From: PALSA-612 sp963755155
Lineage (GTDB): Bacteria > Actinomycetota > Thermoleophilia > Gaiellales > Gaiellaceae
DNA: 64,000 nucleotides
Assembly: GCA_963755155.1 (NCBI GenBank)
Contig: CAVWIV010000015.1
Span: 186,001 to 250,000 of the forward strand
Direction: 5' to 3'
The notes beneath the pieces are model-generated. The model saw only the letters and a list, made by a program, of their open reading frames with translations. It had not been told where the DNA came from and ran no database searches. Positions 1-7,704 of this stretch are shown here, piece by piece. Within the stretch, counting starts at the first letter, position 1; each line of letters begins with the position of its first letter. The translations under genes and the position numbers were made by a program.

Positions 1-2
1 CG

Positions 3-332
3 ACACAGGTCGAGTACGCGGCGGACGCGATCTGTCTCGCCTGGCTCCTCGAGCGACGGCTGTTCGAGGAAGGCTGGGAGCACGCCTTCGAGGGCGAGAT
101 CACCGGCGCCATCCCCTCGGGCATCTTCGTGCGCTTCGACGACGTGTTCGAGGGCTACGTGCCGGCCCGCACTCTCGGCGGCGACTACTACGAGCTGAAC
201 GCGCTCGGGACGGCGCTCGAGGGGCGGCGCTCCGGCCGCTCGTACCGCCTCGGCGACCCGCTGGCGGTGCGCGTCGAGAAGATCGAGCGCGCCGAGGGCA
301 AGGTGGAGCTTCGTGATATGAAGGCGAAGTGA
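3..332 (+). CDS. rnr: Ribonuclease R / RNB-family exoribonuclease, C-terminal fragment
   Basis: The gene enters from outside the window, so only the last 109 codons are present. They begin with the tail of the RNB catalytic domain (VEYAADAICLAWLLERRLFE) and continue into an S1 RNA-binding domain (FEGEITGAIPSGIFVRF, then FEGYVP and GDPLAVRVEKIE), the usual C-terminal order of RNase R. RNase R degrades structured RNA 3' to 5' and, in other bacteria, works with SmpB and tmRNA on mRNAs of stalled ribosomes; both partners are encoded within the next 4.5 kb. The protein lacks the long lysine-rich tail of enterobacterial RNase R. The next gene starts inside its stop codon. Confidence 0.85.
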   Translation, partial: TQVEYAADAICLAWLLERRLFEEGWEHAFEGEITGAIPSGIFVRFDDVFEGYVPARTLGGDYYELNALGTALEGRRSGRSYRLGDPLAVRVEKIERAEGKVELRDMKAK

Positions 333-736
333 CCGAACCTGACCGTCTGCGCGGGTGTCAGCTGTTCGCGGGCTTCTCGGACGACGCGCTCCGTCGCGTG
401 GCCGAGCTTGGAACCGAGGCCGAGTTCCCGGCAGGCACCGTGCTTGCGCTCCCGGACGACCCGGGCTCCGGCATGTTCGTCATCGAGGAAGGGCGAGTGG
501 TTGTCGAGGGACATGGCGGATTCCGGACCGAGCTCGGCCCGGGCGAGTTCGTCGGCGAGCTGACGCTGCTCGTCCCGGACGCACACCGCGTCGCCCGCGT
601 GCGGGCCGCGACCGACGTCCGCGTGCTCGCCATCCGGCGCGACGACTTCACCGCGTTGCTCGACGAAGAGCCGGCGCTCGCGGTCGCGATGCTGCCCACG
701 CTCGCCCGGCGGCTCGTCGACGTCATGCAGCCATAG
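329..736 (+). CDS. Cyclic-nucleotide-binding (Crp-type) domain protein
   Basis: This 135-residue protein is essentially one cNMP-binding beta-barrel: FAGFSDDALRRVAELG at the start, then the glycine pattern around GSGMFVIEEGRVVV and LGPGEFVGELTLLVPDAHRVARVRAATDVRVLAI, which matches the phosphate-binding cassette of the Crp/Fnr family. There is no helix-turn-helix after the barrel, so it is a stand-alone sensor rather than a transcription factor. The GTG start overlaps the stop of the RNase R gene (GTGA), and smpB follows three bases after its stop, so the three genes form one operon. A class III cyclase gene lies on the opposite strand just beyond smpB and may supply the ligand; that link is inference. 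Confidence 0.8.
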   Translation: MTEPDRLRGCQLFAGFSDDALRRVAELGTEAEFPAGTVLALPDDPGSGMFVIEEGRVVVEGHGGFRTELGPGEFVGELTLLVPDAHRVARVRAATDVRVLAIRRDDFTALLDEEPALAVAMLPTLARRLVDVMQP

Positions 737-739
737 CCG

Positions 740-1210
740 ATGGCCAAGCCTCAGGGCACGAAGGTCATCGCGGACAACCGCCGGGCGCGGCACGACTACA
801 CGCTCCTCGAGCGGGTCGAGGCCGGGATCCAGCTCGTCGGAACCGAGGTGAAGTCGCTGCGCGAGAACGGCGCGTCGCTCGCGCAGGCGCACGCGGAGGA
901 GCGCGGGGGAGAGCTGTGGCTCGTCGCCGCTCACATCGCGCCGTACGACAAGAGCGGCGCTGCCGGAGGTCACGAGCCCGAGCGCGACCGCAAGCTCCTC
1001 CTACACCGGCGCGAGATCGATCGTCTCGCCGGACGCGCCCGCGAGCGCGGCCTGACGCTCGTAGCGACGCGGCTCTACTTCAAGGACGGGCGCGCGAAGG
1101 TCGAGATCGCGCTCGCCCGCGGCAAGGAGCTGCGCGACAAGCGCCGCGACATCGCGAAGCGCGACGCCGACCGCCAGATCGAGCGCGCCCTGAAGAGCAG
1201 GCAGCGGTAG
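740..1210 (+). CDS. smpB: SsrA-binding protein SmpB
   Basis: The protein has 156 residues, the usual length. It carries the family signatures NRRARHDYTLLERVEAGIQL, GTEVKSLR and the RKLLLHRREIDRL segment, and ends in a basic tail (KRDADRQIERALKSRQR) that enters the mRNA channel of stalled ribosomes. SmpB binds the tRNA-like domain of tmRNA, which is encoded about 3.2 kb downstream on the same strand. The ATG follows the cyclic-nucleotide-binding gene by three bases. A convergent cyclase gene ends eight bases after the smpB stop. Confidence 0.97.
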   Translation: MAKPQGTKVIADNRRARHDYTLLERVEAGIQLVGTEVKSLRENGASLAQAHAEERGGELWLVAAHIAPYDKSGAAGGHEPERDRKLLLHRREIDRLAGRARERGLTLVATRLYFKDGRAKVEIALARGKELRDKRRDIAKRDADRQIERALKSRQR

Positions 1211-1217
1211 CTAGGGC

Positions 1218-3496
1218 TTACTTGTCGGTCATGACCCAGGTGCCGTCCCAGTCGGCGCCCGGGGGAGACTCGACAAACGCTCGGCAGCGCTCCACGTACA
1301 GTGCGGTGACCGCGTCGTCCGGATTCGCCGTCAGCGCCTGCTCGAACCAGCGCTCCGCATCCACGAAGGCGCCGGCTCTGTACTTCGCTAGGCCTTCGTT
1401 GAACGCCCCGACACATTCGAGCAGGTTCGGGAACGACTCGTCGTCGTGGTAGTCGAAGCATTCGAAGATCGCCACCGGCTCGCTCTTCCCCTTGACGACG
1501 ATCCGATCGACTTCGCGCAGCCGGTACACGCCCCTGAGCTTCGCCTTCGTCGACTGCGACAGCAGTATTCGCGCGCCGTAGTGCTTGCACGCGCCTTCGA
1601 GCCTGGAGGCGAGGTTCACGCCGTCGCCGATGATCGTGTAGTCCATGCGCTTCGCCGCTGCCGATGTTCCCGGCGACGACGGAGTCGGTGTTGAGGCCGA
1701 CTCCGATGTCGAGCACCGGGTCGCCGCGCCTGCTCCGCTCGACGTTCCACTCACGGAGGCTCTCGATCATGGAGATGGCGGCTCGCAGCGCCCGATCCTC
1801 GTCGTCGTCGCGTGGCACGGGCAGGCCGAAGACCGCCATGATCGCGTCGCCGATGAACTTGTCGAGCATGCCGCCCTGGTCGAAGATGCACTCGACCATC
1901 CGCTCGAAGTAGTCGTTGAGCAGCGAGACCGTGGAGTGGGCGCCGAGACGCTCGGCCAGCGACGTGAACTGCCGGATGTCGCTGAAGAGGACCGTGGCCA
2001 GGGCTTGTGTGCCACCGAGCAGCTCGCCGCCGGAGTCCTCTGCGAGCAGCCGGTCCGCCAAGTCGGGATCCATGTAGCGCGAGATCGTCGAGCGAACGCG
2101 CTTCTCGTTGGAGATGTCCTCGATGACGACCAGCGTTCCGAGCTGTGAGTCGTCGCTTGCCCGGAGCGGCAAGATGCTGATGTTCGCCGAGACGGTCGTC
2201 CCGTCGACCGCGAGCTCCGCATCGAGCGCCAGGTCGCTGTCTCCCGTGTCGCCGGCCCGCGCGATCCGCTCGATGAGCCATTCGCTCTCGGGGAAGATCT
2301 CGGCCGGCTGTCTTCCCGACGACGTCCGGCTCCTCCCGCCGGAGGATGCGGCTCCCGGCCGCGTTGCACGTCTGCGCCAGGCCTTGCTCGTCGAAGGTGA
2401 TGACGCCGTTCGACATGCTCTGCAGCATGCTCTCGTTGTAGTTGCGCATCGCCTGCACGTCCGAGAAGAGCTTCGCGTTCTCGAGAGCGATCGCGATCTG
2501 CGCGGTGAAGGCGCGTAGCCGGCTCTCGTCCTGGCGGTTGAACGGGCCGCCGCGCTTGTTGAGCGACTGCGTGACGCCGATCGACTTTCCTGCCTTGCTG
2601 ACGATCGGCACGCAGAGGATCGACCGGGTGAAGTACTCGCTCTGGCGGTCGAACGCCGGGTTGAAACGGAGATCCGCATACGCGTGTGGGATGCGGATGG
2701 ACTCTCCCGACGTGAAGACGGTGCCGGCGATGCCGAGATGGTTCGGAAAGCGGATCTCGAGCTCGAGCTTGTCCCCCACGAAGCTGAACAGCTCGGCAGT
2801 CCGGTCGTCGTTCAGGAACACCGTCGTGCGATCGCAGTCGAGCATCCTCGTCGCCTCCGACACGACGCGCCCCAGCAGCGTCGTCAGCTCGAGCTCCGCT
2901 GAGAGGTCGGCGACGACGTTGAGGAACTCGACCTCTCGCTCACGCTCGCGCGAGAGGCGTTCCACGCGCTGGAGCGCCTCGAGCGTGACCGCGCACTGCG
3001 ACGTCATGTTCCCGAGCTGCGTGAGGTCACGTGGCCCGAACTCGCCGTCGCGCTTGTTCAGCATCTCCGCGACGCCGATCGTCTCGCCCCTGGCGCTCGT
3101 GATGGGGGCGCAGATCAGCGAATGCGTCTCGTAGCCGGTCTGCTCGTCGGCGGCGCGGTGGAACCGTGGATCCGCATAGGTGTCCGTGATGATCTCTCCC
3201 TGTCCACTCTGGAACACCGCTCCGGCCACGCCCTGGTCGTCCATGAGCCGTATCTCGCGCGTTCCCAGGCCCGTGGAGCGGTACGTGTACAGCTCACTGG
3301 TCTCGGCATCGTGGAGGAAGATCGATCCTCTGTCGGCGCCGGTCTCTTCGATCGCCGCCTCCAGCAGCGTGTCGAGCGCCGCCTCGAGCGAACCGAGCGC
3401 GGCGACCCGGCGCGAGAGCGCCATGAGAAACTGCAGCTCGCGCAGCTGCTCTGCCTGCTCGTTCGCGGCCGTCTCGTGGGCGAGGATCTCGGTCAT
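1218..3496 (-). pseudogene. Tandem-GAF, PAS-containing class III adenylate/guanylate cyclase, frameshifted twice
   Basis: Read from 3496 downwards, the first about 390 residues are intact: two GAF domains (around TGADRGSIFLHDAETSELYT and LDCDRTTVFLNDDRT), then a PAS-like segment (MSNGVITFDEQGLAQTCNAA). The frame changes near 2330; the next frame carries the rest of PAS and the cyclase core with both metal-binding aspartates (LFSDIRQFTSLAERLG and FIGDAIMAVFGLPVPRDDDEDRA). A second shift near 1655 (one extra base in GGCAGCGGCGAAGCGC) leads to RMDYTIIGDGVNLASRLEGA, a C-terminal beta segment and a short TPR-like tail. All catalytic parts survive across three frames, so this is either a very recent pseudogene or two consensus errors. 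The ATG overlaps the end of the coiled-coil gene upstream (ATGA), implying translational coupling. Confidence 0.8.
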
Positions 3497-3828
3497 GGCT
3501 TCTTCTCGAGATCGCTACGCAACGCCTCGATCGTCGCCTGCAGGTGCTTGATCTCTCCCGCCGCTCCGTGCCGTGCCGCCTGAAGGGCCTCGGCGTGGGC
3601 GATCTCCCGTTCTTCCAGCTGCCCTCGCAGCGCCGTCACGATCGTACGCAGGTGTCCGATCTCCTCCGCGGCCTCAGCAACCGCTGCCTGCGCACGCTCC
3701 CGCGCCTCGTGCTGGGCAAGATCGAGCGCCTCGCGCATCGCGACGATCGTCTCCTGGAGCTCCCGCAACTCCAGATCGCGCTGATTGGAGGCCGCCGGTT
3801 GCTCCTGCTCGCCCAAGACAAGGTCCAT
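3493..3828 (-). CDS. Small coiled-coil protein coupled to the GAF cyclase
   Basis: This 111-residue protein starts MDLVLGEQEQ and is almost entirely a predicted coiled coil from residue 18 to 108. Two similar heptad blocks appear: LRELQETIVAMREALDLAQH and IKHLQATIEALRSDLEKKP, with IGHLRTIVTALRGQLEERE between them, so the sequence looks like an about 35-residue unit repeated three times. No catalytic motif or membrane segment is present. Its stop overlaps the start of the cyclase by four bases, which suggests it acts with the cyclase, perhaps as an oligomerisation partner; that is inference. The ATG at 3828 was chosen because upstream codons enter the tmRNA-like repeat. Confidence 0.7.
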   Translation of the reverse strand: MDLVLGEQEQPAASNQRDLELRELQETIVAMREALDLAQHEARERAQAAVAEAAEEIGHLRTIVTALRGQLEEREIAHAEALQAARHGAAGEIKHLQATIEALRSDLEKKP

Positions 3829-3853
3829 GGGCCGGTAGGGTCGCACAAAACCT

Positions 3854-3880
3854 CGGGCGCGACCAGGTTTCGACGTGGTC
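3854..3880. repeat. Duplicate of the tmRNA 5' end (upstream copy of a 27-bp direct repeat)
   Basis: These 27 bases repeat the start of the tmRNA gene at 4367-4393 with one mismatch (C at 3858, G at 4371); the last 22 bases are identical. The copy lies 513 bp upstream in the same orientation. Its final two bases form part of the stop codon of the intervening secreted-protein gene. It cannot be a second tmRNA because similarity ends after the D-arm-like part. Confidence 0.9.
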
Positions 3881-4340
3881 AGCAGCGGCGACCGGGCTTG
3901 AGCCAGTTCATCGACGCGGTGGCTTTGAGGCCGCGCCTCAGTTCCGTCGTCTGGGTGAGGAAGTTGTAACGCGCGGGCTTCCACGTTCCGTTGGGACACG
4001 CAAAGCCGAGCTTGCGAGCGGTGAGCGTGAATCCGACGTTCGGGCCGCCCTCGGCACAGTTCGGGCTCGGGAACACGCCCGTCCGACCGACACGGCGGGG
4101 ATTGCCCCCGGCCGGGATGTAGTCCACGGCGACGTGCACTCGCAGCCTGCGGTTGGCCAGGCATGACACGTTCGGGTCGTTCCAGACGCCCCTCAGATCG
4201 ACCGACTTCGGCTCGACCAAGGCGCCGCTCGTGACCGTCAGCGAGCCGAGGCGGGCGCTGCCGATCGTGGTTGGCGGCTCGATCGCTCCCAGCGCGACAG
4301 TGGCGAACGACAGTGCGGCGAGGCAGGCAGCGATCTTCAT
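3879..4340 (-). CDS. Secreted protein of unknown function, lying between two tmRNA-5'-end repeats
   Basis: The 153-residue product begins with a signal peptide (MKIAACLAALSFATVALGAI). The mature part contains four cysteines: NVSCLANRRLRVHVAVDYIP, SPNCAEGG, GFACPNGTW and a C-terminal RRC, which suggests two disulfides in an extracellular beta-rich domain. I do not recognise the family. The whole gene sits inside the 513-bp segment bounded by the duplicated tmRNA 5' end, and its start lies only 28 bases from the tmRNA, transcribed in the opposite direction. The longer open frame upstream of 4340 was rejected because it runs through the tmRNA. Confidence 0.7.
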   Translation of the reverse strand: MKIAACLAALSFATVALGAIEPPTTIGSARLGSLTVTSGALVEPKSVDLRGVWNDPNVSCLANRRLRVHVAVDYIPAGGNPRRVGRTGVFPSPNCAEGGPNVGFTLTARKLGFACPNGTWKPARYNFLTQTTELRRGLKATASMNWLKPGRRC

Positions 4341-4345
4341 CCCGC

Positions 4346-4351
4346 TACACT
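4346..4351 (+). promoter_or_regulatory. Probable -10 box of ssrA (TACACT)
   Basis: TACACT ends 16 bases before the mature tmRNA 5' end, leaving a short leader for RNase P removal. The same hexamer precedes the pdxS, (p)ppGpp synthetase, AhpD-like and third cyclase genes. No convincing -35 box is visible. Confidence 0.5.
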
Positions 4352-4366
4352 TTGCACGAAGACATA

Positions 4367-4393
4367 CGGGGGCGACCAGGTTTCGACGTGGTC
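4367..4393. repeat. Downstream copy of the 27-bp direct repeat (tmRNA 5' end)
   Basis: This is the genuine 5' end of ssrA; see the copy at 3854-3880. The segment between the copies is exactly one small secreted-protein gene. Confidence 0.9.
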
Positions 4394-4729
4394 GGTTCTC
4401 CGGCTGAGCTGCGAGTCGAGGTCCCCGGTCGGCCTCGTAAAACAACCGGGAACAACGTAAGTGCGGATCGTGAACTCGCACTCGCTGCCTAAGTGAACCT
4501 TAGGTAGTGCGTCGCTCCGAACTCGGCCCGTGGTTCGGACAAGCGGCGTCAGATAACGGGCTGGCCCCGAAGGAACGCCAATCGCCGGAGGGGTGAGACG
4601 AAAGGATGGCTGGCCCGGCGGTAGGTCGCCTGCGAACCGGCCGTCCGGGTGAGATCAAAGCGCAGGCTACGCTCGTAGACGCTCTGCCCGGTGCGATCGC
4701 GGACGCGGGTTCGATTCCCGCCGCCTCCA
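4368..4729 (+). ncRNA. ssrA: Transfer-messenger RNA (tmRNA)
   Basis: The 5' end has the conserved GGGGGCGACCAGGTTTCGAC. The 3' end has a T arm with stem GCGGG/CCCGC around loop TTCGATT (4705-4721), then the acceptor strand CGCCTCC (4722-4728), which pairs with GGGGGCG at 4368-4374 using one G-U, and discriminator A at 4729. CCA is not encoded. The tag frame reads NNVSADRELALAA before TAA near 4490, the usual alanine-rich degradation tag. The resume codon is just upstream, about GGG or AAC; I cannot fix it. The gene tags proteins on stalled ribosomes together with SmpB, encoded at 740-1210. Confidence 0.97.
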
Positions 4730-4735
4730 TCGATT

Positions 4736-4763
4736 CGGCCGGAAATCTCACGATTTCCGGCCG
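4736..4763. terminator. Hairpin terminator after ssrA
   Basis: This is a perfect 12-bp stem (CGGCCGGAAATC / GATTTCCGGCCG) with a TCAC loop, starting six bases after the tmRNA 3' end. There is no T-tract, as is common in high-GC actinobacteria. Confidence 0.75.
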
Positions 4764-4789
4764 CGGTTGGTCTCCGAGAGCCGTTGTGA

Positions 4790-4815
4790 GCCGCTCCCGC
4801 CATGTCGGGAGCGGC
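4790..4815. terminator. Second hairpin, shared with the convergent hydrolase gene
   Basis: A 10-bp stem (GCCGCTCCCG / CGGGAGCGGC) surrounds a six-base loop. It lies between ssrA and the 3' end of the minus-strand hydrolase gene at 4827 and probably ends that transcript. Confidence 0.65.
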
Positions 4816-4826
4816 GGCGAGCACCG

Positions 4827-5660
4827 CTACGTCTCGGCCTGCTCCTCGGCCACGCCGGCCGGCTTCAACACCTCGTCGAGCCATGCGTCGATCGCCGATG
4901 CGATCTCCTCCCAGCCCTCCGCGACCATCATCAGGTGCGGCCGGCCTGCGAACTCGAGGTAGTCCGTCCGGGCATCCGACTTCTCGTACTTCTTGTACTG
5001 CTTGTGCGAGAGCGAGGCGGGAACGGTGTTGTCCTTGTCCGCGCCGACGACGAGCAGTGGCGCGCGCTCGCCGCTCTTGAAGTGCACCTCGGTCGGCGGG
5101 TGGAGGTGGAAGTTCGCGAACCCCGCCTCGTAGAAGATCTGCCCCGTCTCCGGGACGGCGTACTTCTCGTACGCGGCCTTTGCGTCCTCGGGCGAGAACG
5201 TGTTCACGAATCCGTACGTGAACTCCTCGAGCGTGAGCGGCACGACGCCGTGCCGCTTCGAAGGGTGCGCCAGTGCGGGAGCCGCGGCCTTGAGGGATGA
5301 GAACGGGAGCACGAGGATGCCCTTCGGCGGCGCCGGGCTCATGGCGACGCCAGCACGGCCCAGCCCCCGGTCGAGTAGGAGCTCGACGATCAGCCCGCCG
5401 AACGAGTGGCCGACCAGCACAGGCGACTCGTCGAGCGCTTCGATCGCGGACGCGTAGTGGTCGACGATCTCGGTGATCCCGAGCCCTTTGATGTCGTCGG
5501 CCGCCTCGCGAAGGGCTGCGACGTCTCCTTCCTTCCGCGGCCACTCCGGCGCCGAGACCTCGAAGCCCAGGTCGCGGAAGTATGTCCCGAACGTGTCCCA
5601 GCTCCCTGACGAGAGCCAGGCCCCGTGGATCAACATCAACGGGCCACGAGTCTTGGTCAC
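4827..5660 (-). CDS. Alpha/beta hydrolase
   Basis: The 277-residue protein opens directly on the fold with the oxyanion strand PLMLIHGAWLSSGSWDTFGT. The nucleophile elbow is VLVGHSFGG (G-H-S-F-G); the acid is probably in LLVVGADKDNTVP and the histidine in AGRPHLMMVAEGWEEI. The order and spacing fit the esterase/lipase-like side of the family; the substrate cannot be told. The GTG at 5660 was chosen because GGGAGG lies eight bases upstream; the longer open frame to 5741 overlaps the divergent promoter. The neighbouring FMN reductase gene is transcribed divergently. Confidence 0.88.
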   Translation of the reverse strand: MTKTRGPLMLIHGAWLSSGSWDTFGTYFRDLGFEVSAPEWPRKEGDVAALREAADDIKGLGITEIVDHYASAIEALDESPVLVGHSFGGLIVELLLDRGLGRAGVAMSPAPPKGILVLPFSSLKAAAPALAHPSKRHGVVPLTLEEFTYGFVNTFSPEDAKAAYEKYAVPETGQIFYEAGFANFHLHPPTEVHFKSGERAPLLVVGADKDNTVPASLSHKQYKKYEKSDARTDYLEFAGRPHLMMVAEGWEEIASAIDAWLDEVLKPAGVAEEQAET

Positions 5661-5747
5661 GATGAGAACCTCCCGATGGGTTGCGTTCGACGCTAGCAAA
5701 GGTCTGCCGCCGATCCTCGGCGGGCGGCGCGGTGTCATCATGGGACC

Positions 5748-6386
5748 GTGGGAACGGACGCCTGCCGCGTGCTCGTGCTGTCAGGCTCTCTTCGCGAAGA
5801 GTCGCTGAACACGCAACTCGCAAGGTTGGCTGCAGCGACGATCGAAGCTGCCGGCCACATCGCCGAGCTCGCGACGATGCGAGAGTTCACCGTCGGCCCG
5901 TACGACAGCGACGAAGAGCAGGCGGTGGGGCTCCCGGCGGGCGCCGACGAGCTTCGGCGCCGCATCGAGGAGACGGACGCGTTCGTAATCGCCTCCCCGG
6001 AGTACAACGCCTCCATGCCCGGAGCGCTGAAGAACGCGATCGACTGGGTCTCGCGCTTCCAGCCGCAGCCCTTCCATCAACGCCATGGCCTGCTCCTGTC
6101 AGCCTCACCCTCGATGGTCGGTGGCAACCGCGGGCTCTGGGCGTTGCGCGTCCCGCTCGAGCACCTAGGCGCGCGGGTCTACCCGGACATGTTCTCGCTC
6201 GCGCAGGCGCACGCAGCCTTCGACGGGGACCGCCTCGCGAACGAGAGCCTGCAGAAGCGGCTCGAGTCCACGTTGTCAGGGTTCCTCGCACTCGCCGAAG
6301 CCGAAAAGCGTTACCCGAGCCTGAAGACGGCATGGATCGAGTTCCTCGGGGAGCGACCGGAGCCGATCATCGACCGCGTGCAGTGA
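5748..6386 (+). CDS. NAD(P)H-dependent FMN reductase family protein
   Basis: The 212-residue flavodoxin-fold protein has the phosphate-binding loop VLVLSGSLREESLNTQLARL near the N-terminus and the family signature ASPEYNASMPGALKNAIDWV in the middle, which contacts FMN. These enzymes reduce FMN or quinones with NAD(P)H. GGNRGLWALRVPLEHLGARV matches the dimer region. The GTG start is 87 bases from the start of the divergent hydrolase gene. The stop is one base from the end of the convergent toroid gene. Confidence 0.88.
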   Translation: MGTDACRVLVLSGSLREESLNTQLARLAAATIEAAGHIAELATMREFTVGPYDSDEEQAVGLPAGADELRRRIEETDAFVIASPEYNASMPGALKNAIDWVSRFQPQPFHQRHGLLLSASPSMVGGNRGLWALRVPLEHLGARVYPDMFSLAQAHAAFDGDRLANESLQKRLESTLSGFLALAEAEKRYPSLKTAWIEFLGERPEPIIDRVQ

Positions 6387-6387
6387 T

Positions 6388-7316
6388 TCATCTGCCGCGT
6401 GCGCCGAGGACGCGAAGCGCGCGCAGGGTGTTCCAGCGGCTCTCCTGGCCCGGCTTCTCCATCTCGACGAGCAGCGTGCCGGGGATCCGCTTCTGCAGCG
6501 GCCAGCGGCCGTTCGGCTTGCGCGCGCTCAGCAGCAGCTCGATCGCGTCGTCGAGCGCGCTCGTCCTCGATCGCCGGAGTGAGCCGCAGGTAGTCGAGGC
6601 CGCGGAGGAACGTGTAGTGCCAGTGCCACGGGTACGTCAGCTGGGTGAACCGCTCGGAGATGACCTCGCCCGTGTGATCCGATCGAAAGAGGCGGTGCTG
6701 CGAGCATGAGCTCGGCGGCCCGCGCCTCGGCGTCGCGGAAGGTCGCCGCGGGCACCGCTCCCTGGTCGACCGCGATGCGGACGTTCTCGAGCACGTTGAA
6801 CGTCGTGTGGAACGAGCTGTGCGTCCTGTGCGGGTGGTTTCGCATGTGGCAGTTCCAGCCGCCGTCGGCGAACTGCGCGCTGAGGATCGCCTCCGCCAGC
6901 GGGAGGAGTCGCGGATCGTCCGGGTCGAGGTAGTACGCGGACAGCCCCAGCCAGAAGCCGAGGTGGCAGAGATCGACGCGCTCGAGCAGGTAGGCGCCGT
7001 CGACCTCCTTGTCCGGAGGGATGAACCGGTCGACGAGCGCGCCGAGCTCGGGCTGGGCCGCCGGGTGACGTTCGGGCACGCCGAGGGCGACGAGCAGGAG
7101 GAGCGTCCAGGTCGAGGCGGTCCAGCGACCTGCCGGCCACTCGCCGTTCGCACCCCGCCCGGCGAGCATCTCTGCCGCCCAGCCCTCTTCGAGCGTGCGC
7201 CGCCGCTCCGCTTCCCACACCGCTGGTGGCTCGTCGAGGAGGTCGCGCATGACCTGCCAACGGATCGCCGGGTCGCCCTCGAGCAACCAGTCGATGACGG
7301 CCGCGTCTTCCTTCAT
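6388..7316 (-). pseudogene. Prenyltransferase/squalene-cyclase-like alpha-toroid protein, frameshifted
   Basis: From 7316 the protein reads MKEDAAVIDWLLEGDPAIRW and continues for about 205 residues with repeated toroid motifs (WTLLLLVALGVPE, AILSAQFADGGWNCHMRNHP, HSSFHTTFNVLENVR). The frame changes near 6695, carries RLFRSDHTGEVISERFTQLT and a TYPWHWHYTFLRGLDYLR segment, and changes again near 6565 into DDAIELLLSARKPNGRWPLQ and an end at EKPGQESRWNTLRALRVLG. The QxxxGxW-type repeats identify the squalene cyclase/prenyltransferase superfamily, but length (about 309 residues) and absence of a DXDD motif argue against a true hopene cyclase. Its upstream GTTAGAACACGCG box is shared with the gene at 10107. 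Confidence 0.75.
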
Positions 7317-7326
7317 CCCGCGTGTT

Positions 7327-7656
7327 CTAACCGATCCACCTGGAGAGGAGCCTGCGGTGTTCGGCCACCCACCGGTACGCGCGCTCGGTGAGCCTCGGAA
7401 ATCGCGCAAGGACGGCTGCCGGTAGTCGACCGCCGGGCAACAGTCTCAGGAGCTCCGTCACCGCCATGCCTCCCGAGTGCCGCTCGCCTGTGGGGGAGAT
7501 CAGGACCAGCTGGTCGGCCTCGGTTCGCGGAAGGGCGACGGCGTCGAGGCGCCCCGCTCTGTCCCAGCGCAGGAGGATCGACACCAGACGCTTGCAGAAG
7601 CGGCAGTCGGCGTCGTAGAGGACGAGCCAGCCGGATTCCCCGATGTCGGGCATCAT
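7327..7656 (-). CDS. DCC-family thiol-disulfide oxidoreductase (DUF393)
   Basis: The protein of about 109 residues has the family motif YDADCRFC near its N-terminus, a CxxC-like pair set after a beta strand as in thioredoxin-fold proteins. It continues with DAVALPRTEADQLVL and the C-terminal helix ERAYRWVAEHRRLLSRW typical of this family. The electron donor and substrate are not known for most members. Two ATG codons in a row (7656 and 7653) can start it. It shares a roughly 50-bp intergenic region with the divergent cyclase gene and lies ten bases upstream of the toroid gene on the same strand. Confidence 0.85.
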   Translation of the reverse strand: MMPDIGESGWLVLYDADCRFCKRLVSILLRWDRAGRLDAVALPRTEADQLVLISPTGERHSGGMAVTELLRLLPGGRLPAAVLARFPRLTERAYRWVAEHRRLLSRWIG

Positions 7657-7704
7657 CGCTGCGTGACCGCTCTGCCGCAGCGGCCCGCCCGAAGCGAGCG
7701 GACC

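Noticed and set aside
4736..4815. Second tmRNA or small RNA in the hairpin region after ssrA
   Set aside because: Two simple hairpins with no other features; terminators explain them.
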